Source: Elysia chlorotica
Lineage: Eukaryota > Mollusca > Gastropoda > Plakobranchidae
DNA length: 64,000 nucleotides
Reading direction: 5' to 3'
Assembly (NCBI GenBank): GCA_003991915.1
Contig: RQTK01000206.1
Coordinates: 481,483 to 545,482, forward strand
The notes under the pieces were generated by a model, which was not told the DNA's origin, made no database searches, and saw only the letters and a list, made by a program, of their open reading frames with translations. Both the position numbers and the translations under genes were made by a program. Below are positions 47,376-60,100 of this stretch, piece after piece (position 1 is the first letter of the stretch; each line of letters starts with the position of its first letter).

Positions 47376-48737
47376 CAATATGTACCGCCCACTCTACCTG
47401 AGCTGTTGTCCCTTTCTCCTCCCTCTTTGCGGTTGGCTTTCCATCTTGGCCCACTCTACACAGCTAGTCGCCTTATTGTATAATACACATGTCAGCAGAT
47501 CTAGATCTACAACGGGAAAGTCGAAATGGAGCCCAGTTGGAGAGACAGGGAAAATAAAAAGAAGAGTGTCTCTTAGTCAGCGTGTCGTGTGGGCGTCGTT
47601 CTTTCTATGCATATCCCCAAGTTTCCGTACAAATCTTGAGTAACACGCAGAACACAGGTGCTTTCTGACTCGCCTCATCTTCCACCCCCTTATTTAGTAT
47701 TCCACAAGCTCTACCTGAGTGCCTGTCTCGACACACGATACAACCTAAAGCATGGAACTATCACTTGAAGTTTTTGAACAAGCCATCGAACCCCTTCTCC
47801 TCATCCCTTCCAGTTATGAAACAAAGAACTAACCTAGCATAAATTAACCCAACTTCATACAAAGGACAATGATCTGATCTTTTTTTTAAAGGCCATTAAG
47901 CTTAAGTTACACTTACAGTCAATTGAGGGTGTGTGGTCAGAGAAGTGGGGAGTCATGTTTTGCAATACCGGTATACATACTGGCTGTGCGACAGACATCA
48001 GATGACTATTCAATCAAGGGAAGCAATATTTGATATTTGAACACATGATTGTATTATCAATATTGTCTCATTTTTCCGTGTTTTCCCTTCTCAATAATGT
48101 AAACAGTAATTGATGTAGGCTACATACATATGTGCATAGAGAATATTATATTATACTATTAATATTTTTAATCAATGTGCTCTGTCGTAACTACACTTTA
48201 AAAAAGTCGTGTTTGTGCCGTTACTTTAGAGTTTGACTGTATGTAATTTGGAATGTGAAAAATTGTGAGTAAATAATTTAAGCAATATCTTCAGATAAGT
48301 TTCAATGACATCAAAGCATCCTTAAGAATAAGAACAAGTCAACTCGTAGAATTGTTACTTTTGTTTTATTTGGTCTGGGGTTTTTTTTGAAGCCTGGAAT
48401 GAGGCAAAGAAGTTAAGAACATAAAACATTATGGAGGCGGCTTGTAAAATTATTTTTATAAAAGCCCTTTCGCTATAAAAGTTTGTTTAATCTTAGTAAA
48501 GTTATAAGTATTAAAACAAAACCAGTGTAAAATCCCATAAAGACTTGCCTATTTATCGAAATTCTAAAAAAATGATAAAAACAAGAGCAGAGCAAAATAT
48601 AATTCCATTAAAAATTATTGCCAAATATTACTTTCCAACACTAATTAGCTAACATTATCCTTTGAAAAGTGTTTACAGCAAAAACACATTAGGCAATAGA
48701 TCATTCTTTTTTACAAACATGCAAACACATTTCCAAG
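47376..48737. other. Gene-free stretch between the L2-like element and DCTD
   Basis: No gene is recognised. The part nearest 48.7 kb should include the 3' UTR of the minus-strand DCTD gene; reverse-strand AATAAA-type signals occur (for example near 48365). A short AGATCTAGATCTA motif lies near 47500. Confidence 0.45.
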
Positions 48738-51700
48738 TCAAAAGTGGTTAAATTCCATGAATTTAGAGCTGCTGGTATACCAACTGAATATCGCTACAGC
48801 TGCAGCTAAAGTAAAAGAAAGTAAGGCATATCGTAACTCCTGTATTTCATTCATCCACCCCACTTCAAGACTGGCCTCAAGAGCATGACTATTTGCAATT
48901 ATATTTTCAAGATTTAATTGATCTATGCTGTTCTCATTCTCAGAAGTTTGATCCTTACAAACGTTATTATTGTTCAAATTTTCATCAGTATAAGACATGG
49001 TATCTATTGGAGCTTGAGCATTTCCTGAGTTCTCAGATGTGTCTTCATTATAGTCTGTCTGAGAATTATCTTCTTCAACAGCTCTGCCAACTCCAAAGTC
49101 AATGATGATCTTTTCCTGTCGCGGCCGAAATTGTCTGGTGACGCAAAACAACTTAAATTTTTTATACAAATATTTTTTTTTGTTATTTACAATTACATGA
49201 TACTTTCTCAGTCAAATATTAAAAAAAGAACTTAATGTTTATTGATTGCATTTAAAGAATCTTGCAAAAAATAATTTTCAAAAATATCTATATTGAGAGA
49301 GAAAGAAAATGACATAGGCATTTCATTTAATAATACAAAAAAAAAAGATTACAAATTATAGAGATCATAATTTCTTTCACAAATCGAAGTCACAAAAATG
49401 TGTTCAATTTACAAAACAATCTGTATACAGTCAAACCTGCCTAAGACGACCACTGAAGATCCTGGGTCAAAGTGGTCGTCTTGGACAGTTCAAAACTTTC
49501 CCTTCTGAGTTCCCAACCACAAAAAAATGTGGTTGGTCGCAGGCTTAGGACTGCCGTGCGGCCTATTAAAAACTCCAAAATTCTCCGCTAACAGATGCTG
49601 GGAAGCTCCCGCTTCTGCCAACTTGATAACTTCAATGCGTTGTTGAAGGTTTAGCGTCTTCTTGCTTTGCTTGGTTTCCATTTTTATTCAGAGGTTAAAC
49701 TGCACTGCTGTCACGATGGATCAAATGAGTTTGAAGACAAATTTTCCATAATCCGAGTTTTATGTAAAACGGAGTGGAAGTTTGATGACCATAAAAGGAA
49801 GCAACGACCATTTATGAAACCTCCACTCATGGTCTTTTGAAGTTACAATCCGCCGTTCACCGAGGCCTTCTTGTCTGACCCATGTCTAGACACGCAATCT
49901 TCCCAACATCGTTGCACTGGCTCGTGATGGTCAGTGAAGCATGTCAAACAAACATACACCGAATGTTAAGTCATCTTTTGTTTGCCGCACCTTTCATGGT
50001 CAAGGCTGGTAAATGATGTTATGGGGTGGTCGCTTTAACAGGTTAAAGGCCATTTTGGTAGAGAAAATAGATGGCCGTGGTCGCGTTGGAGAGGTGGTCG
50101 TTTTATGGGGTGTATTTATATAGTAAAAAATCAAGGGGGTGGTGGATAGCTGGTCGCTTGAGCAGGTATCACATGCTCTGCCAGTACATGTACCATTTTT
50201 CACAATAAATCACTGTGAAGAAAAGGAGAATAAAAACCATCTTCTGTATTTCTCCACAACTAACAAAGGTCCTTACACACCCAGAGTTAACAAGGGCTGT
50301 ACAACTTGTAACTTTGAATAATTGACATATGAAAGATTACTAGACACCTGGTTTGAAGATTTGTATTATCATAATTGTCTAATAACAAGTGTAACTGATT
50401 TTAAAAAACCCAATAGAGTACTAATGTAAAACAGCATTATATATCGGATTGTGCAAATTTAGCATCCTCTTGTCAGAACAAGAACATTTACTAAAATAGC
50501 TTTTTTACATAATTATATATTTATAATTATACCTACACTAAAAATGTACTTGGATAATCAAATTTATACTTATTTATAGTATACATGTAGAAATCATCCC
50601 TGGCTGGCACAATGAGTCAAAAATATCAAAAGGGAAGAAGAAAGATGAGGATGGGTAAGGTAGATAAAAATACTGCAAGCAATGCAGGTATCCCCTCCCT
50701 ATCTTTCAAGTTCCCCTATACAGTAGAACTCGCATTCAATCAACTCAGAAGAACACCTTGCCTTTAAGTTTAACTAAGCTATAAAAATCCCCAATTTTTC
50801 ATTTGTGTCTTTATTAAACCATAAAACGCTTCACACCAGTTGACTGCCTCGCTGTGAAAGAACTACTGGTTCCACTCGCGGTTACTTCACTGACTTAGCA
50901 CCTCCCAACTGGGCACTGTGGGGTGCCGACGAACTGCCACTGGTAGTTGGCCTTCATTCATCCTTTTTCTATCATGCGAAAAACTCGTGAATGGGTGTAC
51001 AGGCCCTTAAAATATCAGCCAATGAAATCAATGAAGAGTTTGGAGGATTGTCAGCCTCCCAGTCACATAATGACAGCCAGAATCTCTAAAAAAGGAAAGG
51101 ACTGAGGAAGAAGCAAGAGATCTTGGGTAACCTGGTGGTGTTTAGTTCCTGTGTATAAAGACGGTTGGACCATTGATATAGGGGAAGACGGTGATGAAAG
51201 CCATGCTTTGACTGATTCACATAGAAGTGTCAAACGTCGCCCCACGAGACACAAAGACAAGTAGACACACTGATGTGAGACAGGCGCTGACCACATTACA
51301 TGTTGAACTCTGGTCTGTTCTGTTTGTGTGACTGTGGGCTTGCAATTGCACTTGGATCACTTTTACACTCGTAAAAGGAGGTAGAGGAGTGGAAGCGGCG
51401 GACGACTGCCAAGCATGATAAAAGAGAAAAAGACTGCCAGTAATAACGTGCAATGTGTGTGCAAAAGAGTTAAAGGGAAAGTTGTAGGTAGAAGCTAGGT
51501 GAATCTTTGGCTCACCACAGTCTAGGTACAATCATGTAATATGGGTCTATGGAGACACTTAAAAGCAACACATGGCTTCAACGCATCTTGCATCCAACAA
51601 ACTATTGAAAATAAAGAGCTTGTTCATTGAGGCCGAGGTGTACTGTAGATTTCCTGTATTTGAAAAGTGTACCAAGACCTTTTCGGTTTTAATTTATTGG

Positions 51701-53844
51701 ATGATATTAAAAATATTTTTTAAATTCTTAAAATACTAATACAGTGGAACACGTTTAAACCGAAATTTTAGGGGGTCTAATTTCTATTTCGGTTTAAACA
51801 TATTTTGGCCGAGGTGTACTGTAGATTTCCTGTCTTAGAATACTAATAAGTACATTAGTTCTATAGATCTTGAAACAATGCTGAATTTTCGACCTCCGGC
51901 CTTTATTTTATCAGTACGTGAGAAAATGCACCATAAAATATTCACCTAATTAGCTTTAAAAGTTTACCTGTATGTGACTCCTGCAGTGGACAGTAAATGT
52001 CTGGAAGCTTGAAAATCAGGTTGATCATGGTACTTGTCAGAGTAGTAAACAACATCAGAGATTCCAGACTGTATGACAACTTGAGCACACTTGTTGCATG
52101 GAAACAAAGCGACATAAATGGTGCATCCTTTAATGTCGGCAGAATTTTTGTTAAGGACAGCATTCAGCTCTGCATGGCAAACTGTGAAGAGGTATATATA
52201 TGTGTTAAAAAGATATTGGGCTGTAACAGTGAAAGGGACGGTAGATGTGTATTTTTTTAACCAATTCGTCTGAGAAGTAAGTGCTATTGTTTAACAAAAA
52301 ATTACATAGCATTTACTTCACAATATTGAAATGATTTCCAGAATAAACAGGTACAACAATTAAGTCATTTATAGTAAGGCTGTTGTATGTTACCAAGTAT
52401 TTTAATTAAAAATATTAATCAACACATTTCAAGGAAAATTTGATTTTTGTAAACTTTGTTAAATTAGAAGTACAGTAAAACCTGCCCATGGCGACCACCG
52501 AAGATCATAGACAAAAGTTGTCGCCTTGGACAATAAAGATCAATTGAGTACTTGCAACATTTTTCTACAGCTCTTTAGGCGAGTACAAGTACCAGGGTTA
52601 CTACAAACTTCCCCTTTGAGTTCCCAAACACACAGACTGAAATGGCCGTCAGCAGTATCCAAAGCCAGAGTGTGCCCAACTATCTATGCTGTTTTTTTAT
52701 ATAGAAGTTAACATTAATCACTAAACTTTCAGTATTCCATAAATTTTCCATGGGTCTATTCCATTAGAGCGGTTTAGATTGGCCTAATCTGTAGGTCTAC
52801 ATGTTTATATTCCCCTCTACTGCTGCCATCATTCTACGTTTCAACCCCCTCCTCCCATTTTACAATCGAAACCCTACTGAAGCCTGCATTTTCTTTAACT
52901 TATTTTTTTCCCCATAATCTCTCTCCCACATCTTTTTTTCTTTCTATGTCCTTTTCTATTCATTTTCGTTCTGACTCATCTTTTCACTCTCTCTCATTTT
53001 TTCTTCTCTCAGTCTCACTTAAGTTTACACTCCCTCTATAAAAAAAGTTTACAAATTGTGTGATTTCTTACTTCTTTCACTAATATTGTCAAAACCAAGG
53101 GATTTCATTTACACACCATATGGAGATTTACTTTCCAGCCATGCTGCATCACTCTTGTCTGTGGCTCTGTTCCATGGCATGATATCATCACAGCATCCAA
53201 TAGGCATCCCATTATAGCCTATACCGACTATCTTCTTCTCTCGGTTTACAATGCAAGCTCCAACCTAGTATTTTACATGTGGTAGAAAACAAAACTGTAA
53301 GATTTCAATGAAAAGCGTTCTTCAAACCAGATTAAATTAAACATAAATGCTACGTTAACAGAAACATTTCTTATTAGATAGTTATGGCCTCAAGAACTAT
53401 GAGAATTCGAAAGCTGTGACACATAACTATTTGTATTGAGATTTCAAAAGCAGTTCCACATTATTAATGCATGTTCTGAAGGTTTTTATGGTGTCATACA
53501 AACTTATAGGCCTGAAAAATTGTGATGCATGCCATTTTACCTACTTACTATAAGTTGTATGGCTTTTATTCAGCATTTGTTAAAATATTTATGTCTGTTA
53601 TTTCCTACGGAGACAAAGGAATAGAGCCAGATGTAAAAAAAAAAACCCACACACAAACAATATTCCTTTACTCCCATGAAACATTTATAGCAATTTTATG
53701 ACGTTTGTATTTTGAACACGGAATTTCTAATTAAAAAAAAATATATACTTGTGTTCTTGGGTCTTTGCTCCTTTGGGCACTAAGGAAGGCCATCGACATA
53801 AAGTATTCCTCCCATTCTAAGTAATTCTGTCGTTTTCCTGACAT
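48738..53844 (-). CDS. DCTD-like: Deoxycytidylate deaminase paralog with C-terminal membrane anchor, 4 exons
   Basis: Exons in transcript order: 53844-53749, 53264-53117, 52181-51968 and 49134-48738, all GT-AG and in phase, encode 284 residues. DCTD converts dCMP to dUMP for thymidylate synthesis. The catalytic core matches the family closely: [34 protein letters not shown], then CHAELNA (zinc His and catalytic Glu) and FPCNKCAQ (zinc cysteines). The core ends at [10 protein letters not shown], where the human enzyme (about 178 residues) is nearly finished. Here the last exon adds about 115 residues. These form an acidic, Asn/Ser-rich linker and then a hydrophobic helix, [17 protein letters not shown], with Arg before and Lys after, ending FMEFNHF. 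That layout is what a tail-anchored protein looks like. Introns carry Tigger-like fragments. The core assignment is firm; membrane anchoring is inferred. Confidence 0.93.
49426..50172 (-). mobile_element. Short pogo/Tigger-like DNA transposon remnant
   Basis: The left end TACAGTCAAACCTGCCTAAG is partly mirrored at the right by CGCTTGAGCAGGTATCAC, giving diverged inverted termini. The minus strand encodes [20 protein letters not shown] and HLLAENFGV at 49560-49681. This is the N-terminal helix-turn-helix of CENP-B/Tigger transposases. The rest of the transposase is missing. The element lies in DCTD intron 3. Confidence 0.72.
51630..51835. repeat. Direct repeat pair plus fold-back in a DCTD intron
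   Basis: GGCCGAGGTGTACTGTAGAT followed by TTCCTGT occurs at about 51630 and again at about 51808. Between them, at 51753-51766 and 51786-51799, GTTTAAACCGAAAT and its exact reverse complement form a 14-bp hairpin. It starts just after ACAGTGGAAC, a motif also found at Tigger-like ends. A small non-autonomous element is the likely source. Confidence 0.65.
52471..52665. mobile_element. Second fragment of the 49.4-kb Tigger-like family
   Basis: Starts TACAGTAAAACCTGCCCATG and continues GCGACCACCGAAGATC, closely paralleling the left end at 49426. It shares TTGGACA and the TTTGAGTTCCCAAxCACA motif further in. The right end is not recognisable. It lies between exons 2 and 3 of the DCTD paralog. 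Confidence 0.65.
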
Positions 53845-54965
53845 ATTCCTGAGATGGTAAAAAGGCATAATTTTTATTAATAATAAAAAGAAAAGTTAGA
53901 CAAATACAGACAATTTTTTTATACAAAAACTGTTATTTCAAATCAAAATATTGAGAAACACAGGCATTCCAACAAGCGGTAAAGTGTCACTCTTTATGGA
54001 AGTTCAGAGAAAAGGTAGAATGAATCCTAAAGCTTTGAAAATTTTATTTTGAGAGTTTCAGATTTACATGATGCTAACTTTTGAGGGACAAATATTCAAG
54101 CGACAGTCAAATTCAAATTTGTATTGGGACCTGTCTTCCTGTCAAAATGCTTAAATTATTTAATATTCAAGATCTATGTAATTATAAATCTACTGAAACC
54201 ACAGAATGTGACAGATGTCTGTTAATAGCACTAGATGGCTTAGTAAAATGGCAGCCCCTCTTCGTGGCATATCAACGCGCTATCTTGTGGTGTCTGTGGG
54301 TCGGAGGAAGTGGGCAGAAAGAAAAATGTAGGGGTGGGGAGCTAGGGCCACCGAACTTGTAATTAGCTAATATACATGCAATAAGCAAATAATACACAGC
54401 TTCGCATCAGCGATACTTAAGTTAGCCTAGACCCGTGCTGACATATCGAAGTCAATGGGGGTCAAACTTTGGTCAGCGATCAGCGCAGGTAGTTTGTTTG
54501 AGTGTTTAGTATTACCAATATATTGAGTTTTATTTTCATCTCTCAATATTTATATATGAAAAAAAAGAATATTAATGTTAAGAGTAAAGTTCAAACACAC
54601 AAAAAAAAATGTTTAATTGTTTACAAAAAGAATTAAGACAATACATTATTGAATGAGTGACTCATCAGATAAAATATTCAATATAAAAAAAAAAATCTCC
54701 ACAATTTAAGTTTAAATATATACATTATGTTCCCACTATCTTGCACCTTTATCTTACCAAATAACAAAGTGTTAACAAAAAAAATTGTGAGCTATCTTTT
54801 CCTCCCCTTAGTATTATTTAGGCATTTACCCGATAACAGGTTATCAACAAACATTATTCTTGTAAATAATCAGAGACATATATACAATGTAACTTTTTAA
54901 ATGCAACCTCAAAACAATAAAGCAAGAATTTTACACATATTATGGGCTTTAAACAATAGCATAAT

Positions 54966-55277
54966 TCATTTACGGAGAGCAGACGCAATCTAGAGTTAAT
55001 AATTATGTGGTATTCTTTTTTTATATATAGTTTGACATGGGCTCTGCATTATTCTATTAATGGGATGACTGTTTCAAGTACCTTTAATACAATACAGTAA
55101 GACATTTCACTCACATTATTTTTTTAAGCAATATTCCAGTTCATTTACGGAGAGCAGGTGCGATCTGGATTAAATGAGTTGTTTATATGAGCTGCTATTT
55201 ATTTAGATCGTTTGTAAATCCATGGGCTCTGCGTTTTTCTATTGTTGAGATCATTTGATGACTGTTCTCTGTACCTG
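54966..55277. repeat. Two diverged direct copies (about 120-135 bp)
   Basis: TTCATTTACGGAGAGCAG starts both copies (about 54967 and 55141). Both continue through an ATCT-GA-TTAA motif and CATGGGCTCTGC, and end in GATGACTGT-TC-GTACC. Orientation is the same. The class is unknown. Confidence 0.75.
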
Positions 55278-55599
55278 GCTCCCCTAACAGACCCAGCCCT
55301 ATCCTGTATTGCTGCATGTGTGGAATACAATGTTTTTCTAGTGTATGTGCTGCTTGGGAATGATTTTAAGTCTGTATACTATCATGTAGCTGTCTATTGT
55401 TGCGTCTATTTCTGGAATTGAGCTTGGTTGTATTGTTTTCGTGTCAGGCAGCACTGTGCACTTCACTGAATGCTCTGTTCAATTGTTAAAAGTAAGTTGA
55501 ATGGTGGCAGCTTTATCTATAGCAATGGGTTGTTTGTGAGGGCTTGTGTTTGTTTCACGATTGTCTCGGTGAAATCTGTGTACACATTATGATGAAGGT

Positions 55600-56640
55600 A
55601 TTTATGACAGTGGTTCCCTACAAACGATCTACTATGGTATGCTTGTGGTGTAATTCTATGTTTGTTTTTGTGTAAGTGCAGTAGCAATTGGGCCTGTTCT
55701 TGGTGTGAAAATCAAGAAAGCGTTCGATCTTGTCTATGTTTTGTGAATATTTCTTAATGTCATGTTCTATTTCACTAAATAATAAACAGCCCTCCTCATA
55801 TCTCAACTTTTCCTCTAGATCTTTATACTGACACCACTGAACCCCACATCATGTAACAATCAACCCAAAATTTGTGAGAAATTTAACTTTTTGACTATTT
55901 CTATGTCAAGCTTACCTGCGCTATCCTCTAAAAGAGTATGGTGTTTCAAAACAATCCCAAGTAATATGTGAAGGTAGGGAGGGCTCACATTTTCTATTTC
56001 TATTTCTACAAGTGGCTTATGCAGAGCTTTATGAAATCTTCCTACTTTTTTTTTAGCACTGGTCTCTGTAATTCAATTAGAATGATTGGAAATAAAGTTT
56101 TCCAATGATCTAGCCTGGCACTGATCCCTTGGTGCATATCCCGCCAGGCATGGATAGGTGCCCCGAGGGCCTGACATTTTACAGAGAAACGCGTAGTCGC
56201 CATCGAGAAAGACTTTGATAGTCCTGTCTCTCCAACAATGGGATGAGAGTGCAAACTGCAACACGATCACTCGATAAACCCCCCTCTAAAAACCTAACAA
56301 TATTTTCATGATTGTCGCGAACTGCTGTTAATGCTATTACTACAGTGTTTTGACGGACGTTTGGTTTAGTTGTGTTAGCAATCTGAAGAATAAATTTTAG
56401 AGAATTTTTCCCATGATCTCCACCAATCTTTAACCATATTTCATCCTGAGGAATAGAGCCCCCAAGCCAAGTTAGCAAATTTTGCTCATCAACAAACTTT
56501 AGCACATCTACTATCCTACCAAAGGGCACCTCGTACTCACTAACCCCCTCATTAACAAATAACCTGTTCTCTACCTTTACTCAGTCGGACACTAACTCTT
56601 TTGAAAGTTCTCTTACAGATTTTTCATTCTCCAATTGAAT
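55600..56640 (-). pseudogene. Transposon-derived ORF remnant of an uncharacterised multicopy family
   Basis: The minus strand reads LLTWLGGSIPQDEIWLKIGG and DHGKNSLKFILQIANTTKPN, then a frame change and RTIKVFLDGDYAFLCKMSG. It continues with TYPCLAGYA and, further on, PPYLHILLGIVLK. The sequence D-E-x-W-L-K-x-G-G-D-x-G...F-x-x-Q-x-x-N...K-P-N and the later G-D-Y-x-F-L-C-x-x-x-G are familiar from multicopy hypothetical proteins in cnidarian and molluscan genomes. Frameshifts and stops show decay. The function of the intact protein is not known to me. Confidence 0.5.
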
Positions 56641-56974
56641 ACCTAATTTTTCCAGAAGGCTGACATGTTTACTACCTTGCCTTCAGGTAAGGCCTTTTTC
56701 CTCATTCAGAGCTAGTGTATGTCTGAAAATCTTAAGCTTTTGTGTAGTAGAAGCCTTTGTGACAATGTGCAGTCTTCATTGTGATGGTAGTTTCTTTATC
56801 TCTGTTTCTAACTGTGAATCTGCTGAGCTACATGAGGTTCCTGCAATGTGGCTTCTGATATTTTGTAAAATTGAGGCTCACTTTCTTTTTGTTGGTCTTC
56901 TGACTATTTTTGTGTCGTTTGAAACGATAGAGGCTGCCCTGTGTTTTGAAAGATATAGTTTGTTTCTTAGGGTC

Positions 56975-57130
56975 TGCATGTGAGCGACCGCAACATCCAT
57001 TTTGTCTCCAAAGCTCATTGGTTTGCTCGGACGTTGTGGCTTAGCGATGACAACTAAAATGCCCAGCTTCGTGCCCCCCGCCCCCCCCTTTTCCTCTCTC
57101 CAGCAGCATTCAAGGTTCCCCGTGCTGAGG
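56975..57130. repeat. Dispersed repeat, second copy near 10.5 kb
   Basis: CTCATTGGTTTGCTCGGACG and TTGTGGCTTAGCGATGACAA match the 10440-10620 repeat in the same orientation. A poly-C interrupted run follows at about 57074-57090. Confidence 0.65.
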
Positions 57131-57190
57131 CATCACTGAACTCTCTAGTACTACATTATGATTATATTAATAGAACTCTGTGACTACAAC

Positions 57191-60100
57191 TTACCGACTA
57201 GTGGTGTTGTTTCCAGAGGAGTCTTGGTGTATTTGCTTAGAACTTTCTTCTTTCACAGCATCATTTGATTTACTTGCACCATCACTGCATATTTGGTGAC
57301 AAGTAGAGAGCGTTGGTACCTGGCCTGCTGTTGCTTCAATGAGGCTAAAATTTATTTCCACAGTACACTGTTTTGGGACAAACTGCCTGTACATGTGGAA
57401 TAATCGAGACAAAATATTGCCATACAGGGATATGTTGTGCATATAACTTGAAATATATGCAAACCCAATTACAGGTGGATTAGTCAAACCTGATAAAATG
57501 GTAAAGACAGGACCAGAACAATATTCCTTTTACATGAAAAAATTAAAGAAGAATGATTGATTTTAACAATCTATGTTTTTTACAAAAATGACACTGGGAC
57601 AGGGTTTTGATAGGCCTATGTCCTCCTACTATTGGTCAAATATATTTCTATGTAAAAAATTTCTTTGTCTAAGAACACTAAAAACTCTCCACTTAATAAA
57701 CCACTATACATGTACAGGCTGTAAAACATTTTTTTCTTTCTCTGAAACAATACTGCTGTTAAAGCAAATGTGGAGTAAATATAAAAGTTTAAAACCCTAC
57801 TGTACAAAACAAGAGAATAAATATACAGTGGAAACATATCAAAACAAAGTCTGATTATTCATATTTATCATAAACAGAATTTTACAAGAGAAAATGTTTT
57901 TTTTTTCTTTGGCTCTATTAAAATCAGACTCATAATTCGAAGTTTGTTTGATTTGATACTTTTAATTTGAATCTCACACCACCAAAAGGCATCAGAAAAG
58001 TACTATCTGTCAAGCAGAATGCAATGCTTGTTGATGCCCAAGACCTACCTTTAAAACAAATAGGGTCAGGAGAAGGTTGCTATAGCTATAGAAAACAACA
58101 GAAACTTGAAATTAACGCAGTTTTAGGCAAATGTCAACTAATTTTAATACTTTTGAGGTTCTGGTATGTCCCCTTCTATAATTCGAACCCTTTTAATTCG
58201 AAGTTTAGATCAAATCCCAAACAATTCGAATTATGAGGTTTCCACTGTAATTTTAATGAAAAGATGTTCTCTCAGATAGGTGAGGAGAGACTACAATTTC
58301 AATAACTGAGCATGATATGTATAAACTATGCATGCACATGATGTTCTTTACTGTTTTAAGATTGAACTTCTTTATTTCAAAGCATTTACATTGAACAAAA
58401 GCTTTCTAAGTAATGTTTGTTTGTACATAAAATATTTACCTATACTGGACTCCTGCCATATCCATCAAATGTTTTGCAGCCCTTGTCTCTAAGTGCTCTG
58501 GATACTTATCACAGTAATATACAACATCCGAAATTCCTGACTGGATTATGATTTGGGCGCACAAGTTGCACGGAAACAAAGCAACATAGATAATACAGCC
58601 CTTAACATCTGCACAGTTTTTGTTCAAAACTGCATTGAGTTCTGCATGGCACACTGAAATTAAACATGTTGAATCAAGGTTAAACTTTTTGTGTGAATGA
58701 GACAAAAATAACTTGCAATAATGTTTTTTTTAATTAAGTGTAAGTATAAAATTCAAGCAATGTGTTGTTTATTTTTTCAATTCATTGTAGTACAGTAGAG
58801 GTAAAAACTCACCATATGGTATTTTACTTTTCAGCCAATTTTCTGAACTTCCATTTATAGTATTCCTATTCCAAGGCATAACATCGTCATTGCAGCCTAT
58901 AGGCATTCCATTGTAGCCTATGCCAACAACTTTGTTTTCCTTGTTGACAATGCATGCTCCAACCTGCAGTGATAAAGAATAAATTTTATTTAAAGATGTT
59001 ATCCAGGTGTAAAAAAAATGCCTCACAATCTCCTAAAAAAGGGTCTAATTTCAAAATCTCCAGGTTCTTGGGGTAATATTTAAAAATCACTTTTCTATAC
59101 AGTGGTTTGCGCGTAAGAATTCTCCGGTTACCAACCTACTTTGTCTACGAACCTGCTCACTCTATGAAACATAATTCTTTCTCTTTATTAGCATCTCTAT
59201 CAGATGTGTGAGAGGGGTGGGCGGTGAGGGAAAGGGTGAATATACATGAGCCTGTGAACCTTTACAAAAGGTAGACTAGGCTAGAGCCAGTGGGAATATC
59301 AGAGAAATCTTCATTCCGCCTTCTTTTATTCACTCAGACTCCAACGCTTGTGTGAGTACAGTCAGAAAACTCAAAGAGTGTTACATTGAGAATGAGATGA
59401 AAACCGAAGAACATAAATCCCTCAGGTACAGGTTACAAACCGCAGGCACAGTCATTCATTTACTTTCAATTCACCTCTCAGATGGACAAGTCTAAGCCTT
59501 TAAAAATGCTGCAGAGTAAATTCGCTTGAAAATAGGGGGAAAAATGAAATTTTACGTAAGATTGAGGCACAGGAGGGAAAAAGCCTGAAGGTTAACTACA
59601 CAGCAGTTGGCATGAAGTTTGACGTTGATATGACAACTGCCCCAAGAATCGCCAAAACAAGGGAAACTTTGAAAAAGCTCAGTTGCGGACAGGAAATCTC
59701 ACACAGAAGCGTAAACGGGCGTTTACAAGATGTGGATGAGGTCCTCTACATGTGGTTGAAACAGAAACTTGAACAAGACGAGCAGTTAAAAAAGATATGT
59801 GTGGCTGTTTCGTATGTTTAGGGGCATAGGGAGCAGAATGGTTCTTTTTGGCGTTGCAAACGATTGATGTAGTAGTTGAGTGGAATATGCTGGGTTCTCA
59901 GGCGATATATTGTCACCTGTTCTTGACGTTTCAGAAAGTTAATGCTGTCTTTTGGGTTGGGTGAAAAAATATATGATGCTGACGAGACGGAGTCCAAAGG
60001 ATCCGGTTATGCCGTAAGAGCTAGAGAGCTAGTTAGAGTTCTTGTTTAATGATCTGGTGAACCAAGATGACGATCTTGGTCCGTGGAGAGATGACAAATG

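Larger units (their letters stand above)
53845..57190. other. Spacer between the two DCTD genes
   Basis: This holds a two-copy direct repeat (54966-55277), a decayed minus-strand transposon ORF (about 55600-56640) and a dispersed repeat (56975-57130). No other gene is recognised. The acceptor-like TTTTACCATCTCAG just before the DCTD ATG at 53844 suggests that a non-coding first exon for that gene could lie in this spacer. Confidence 0.5.

Noticed and set aside
59612..59821. Independent host gene with a CENP-B-like domain
   Set aside because: It lies between matching transposon inverted ends and is followed by stop-ridden remnants, so it is part of the Tigger-like element.
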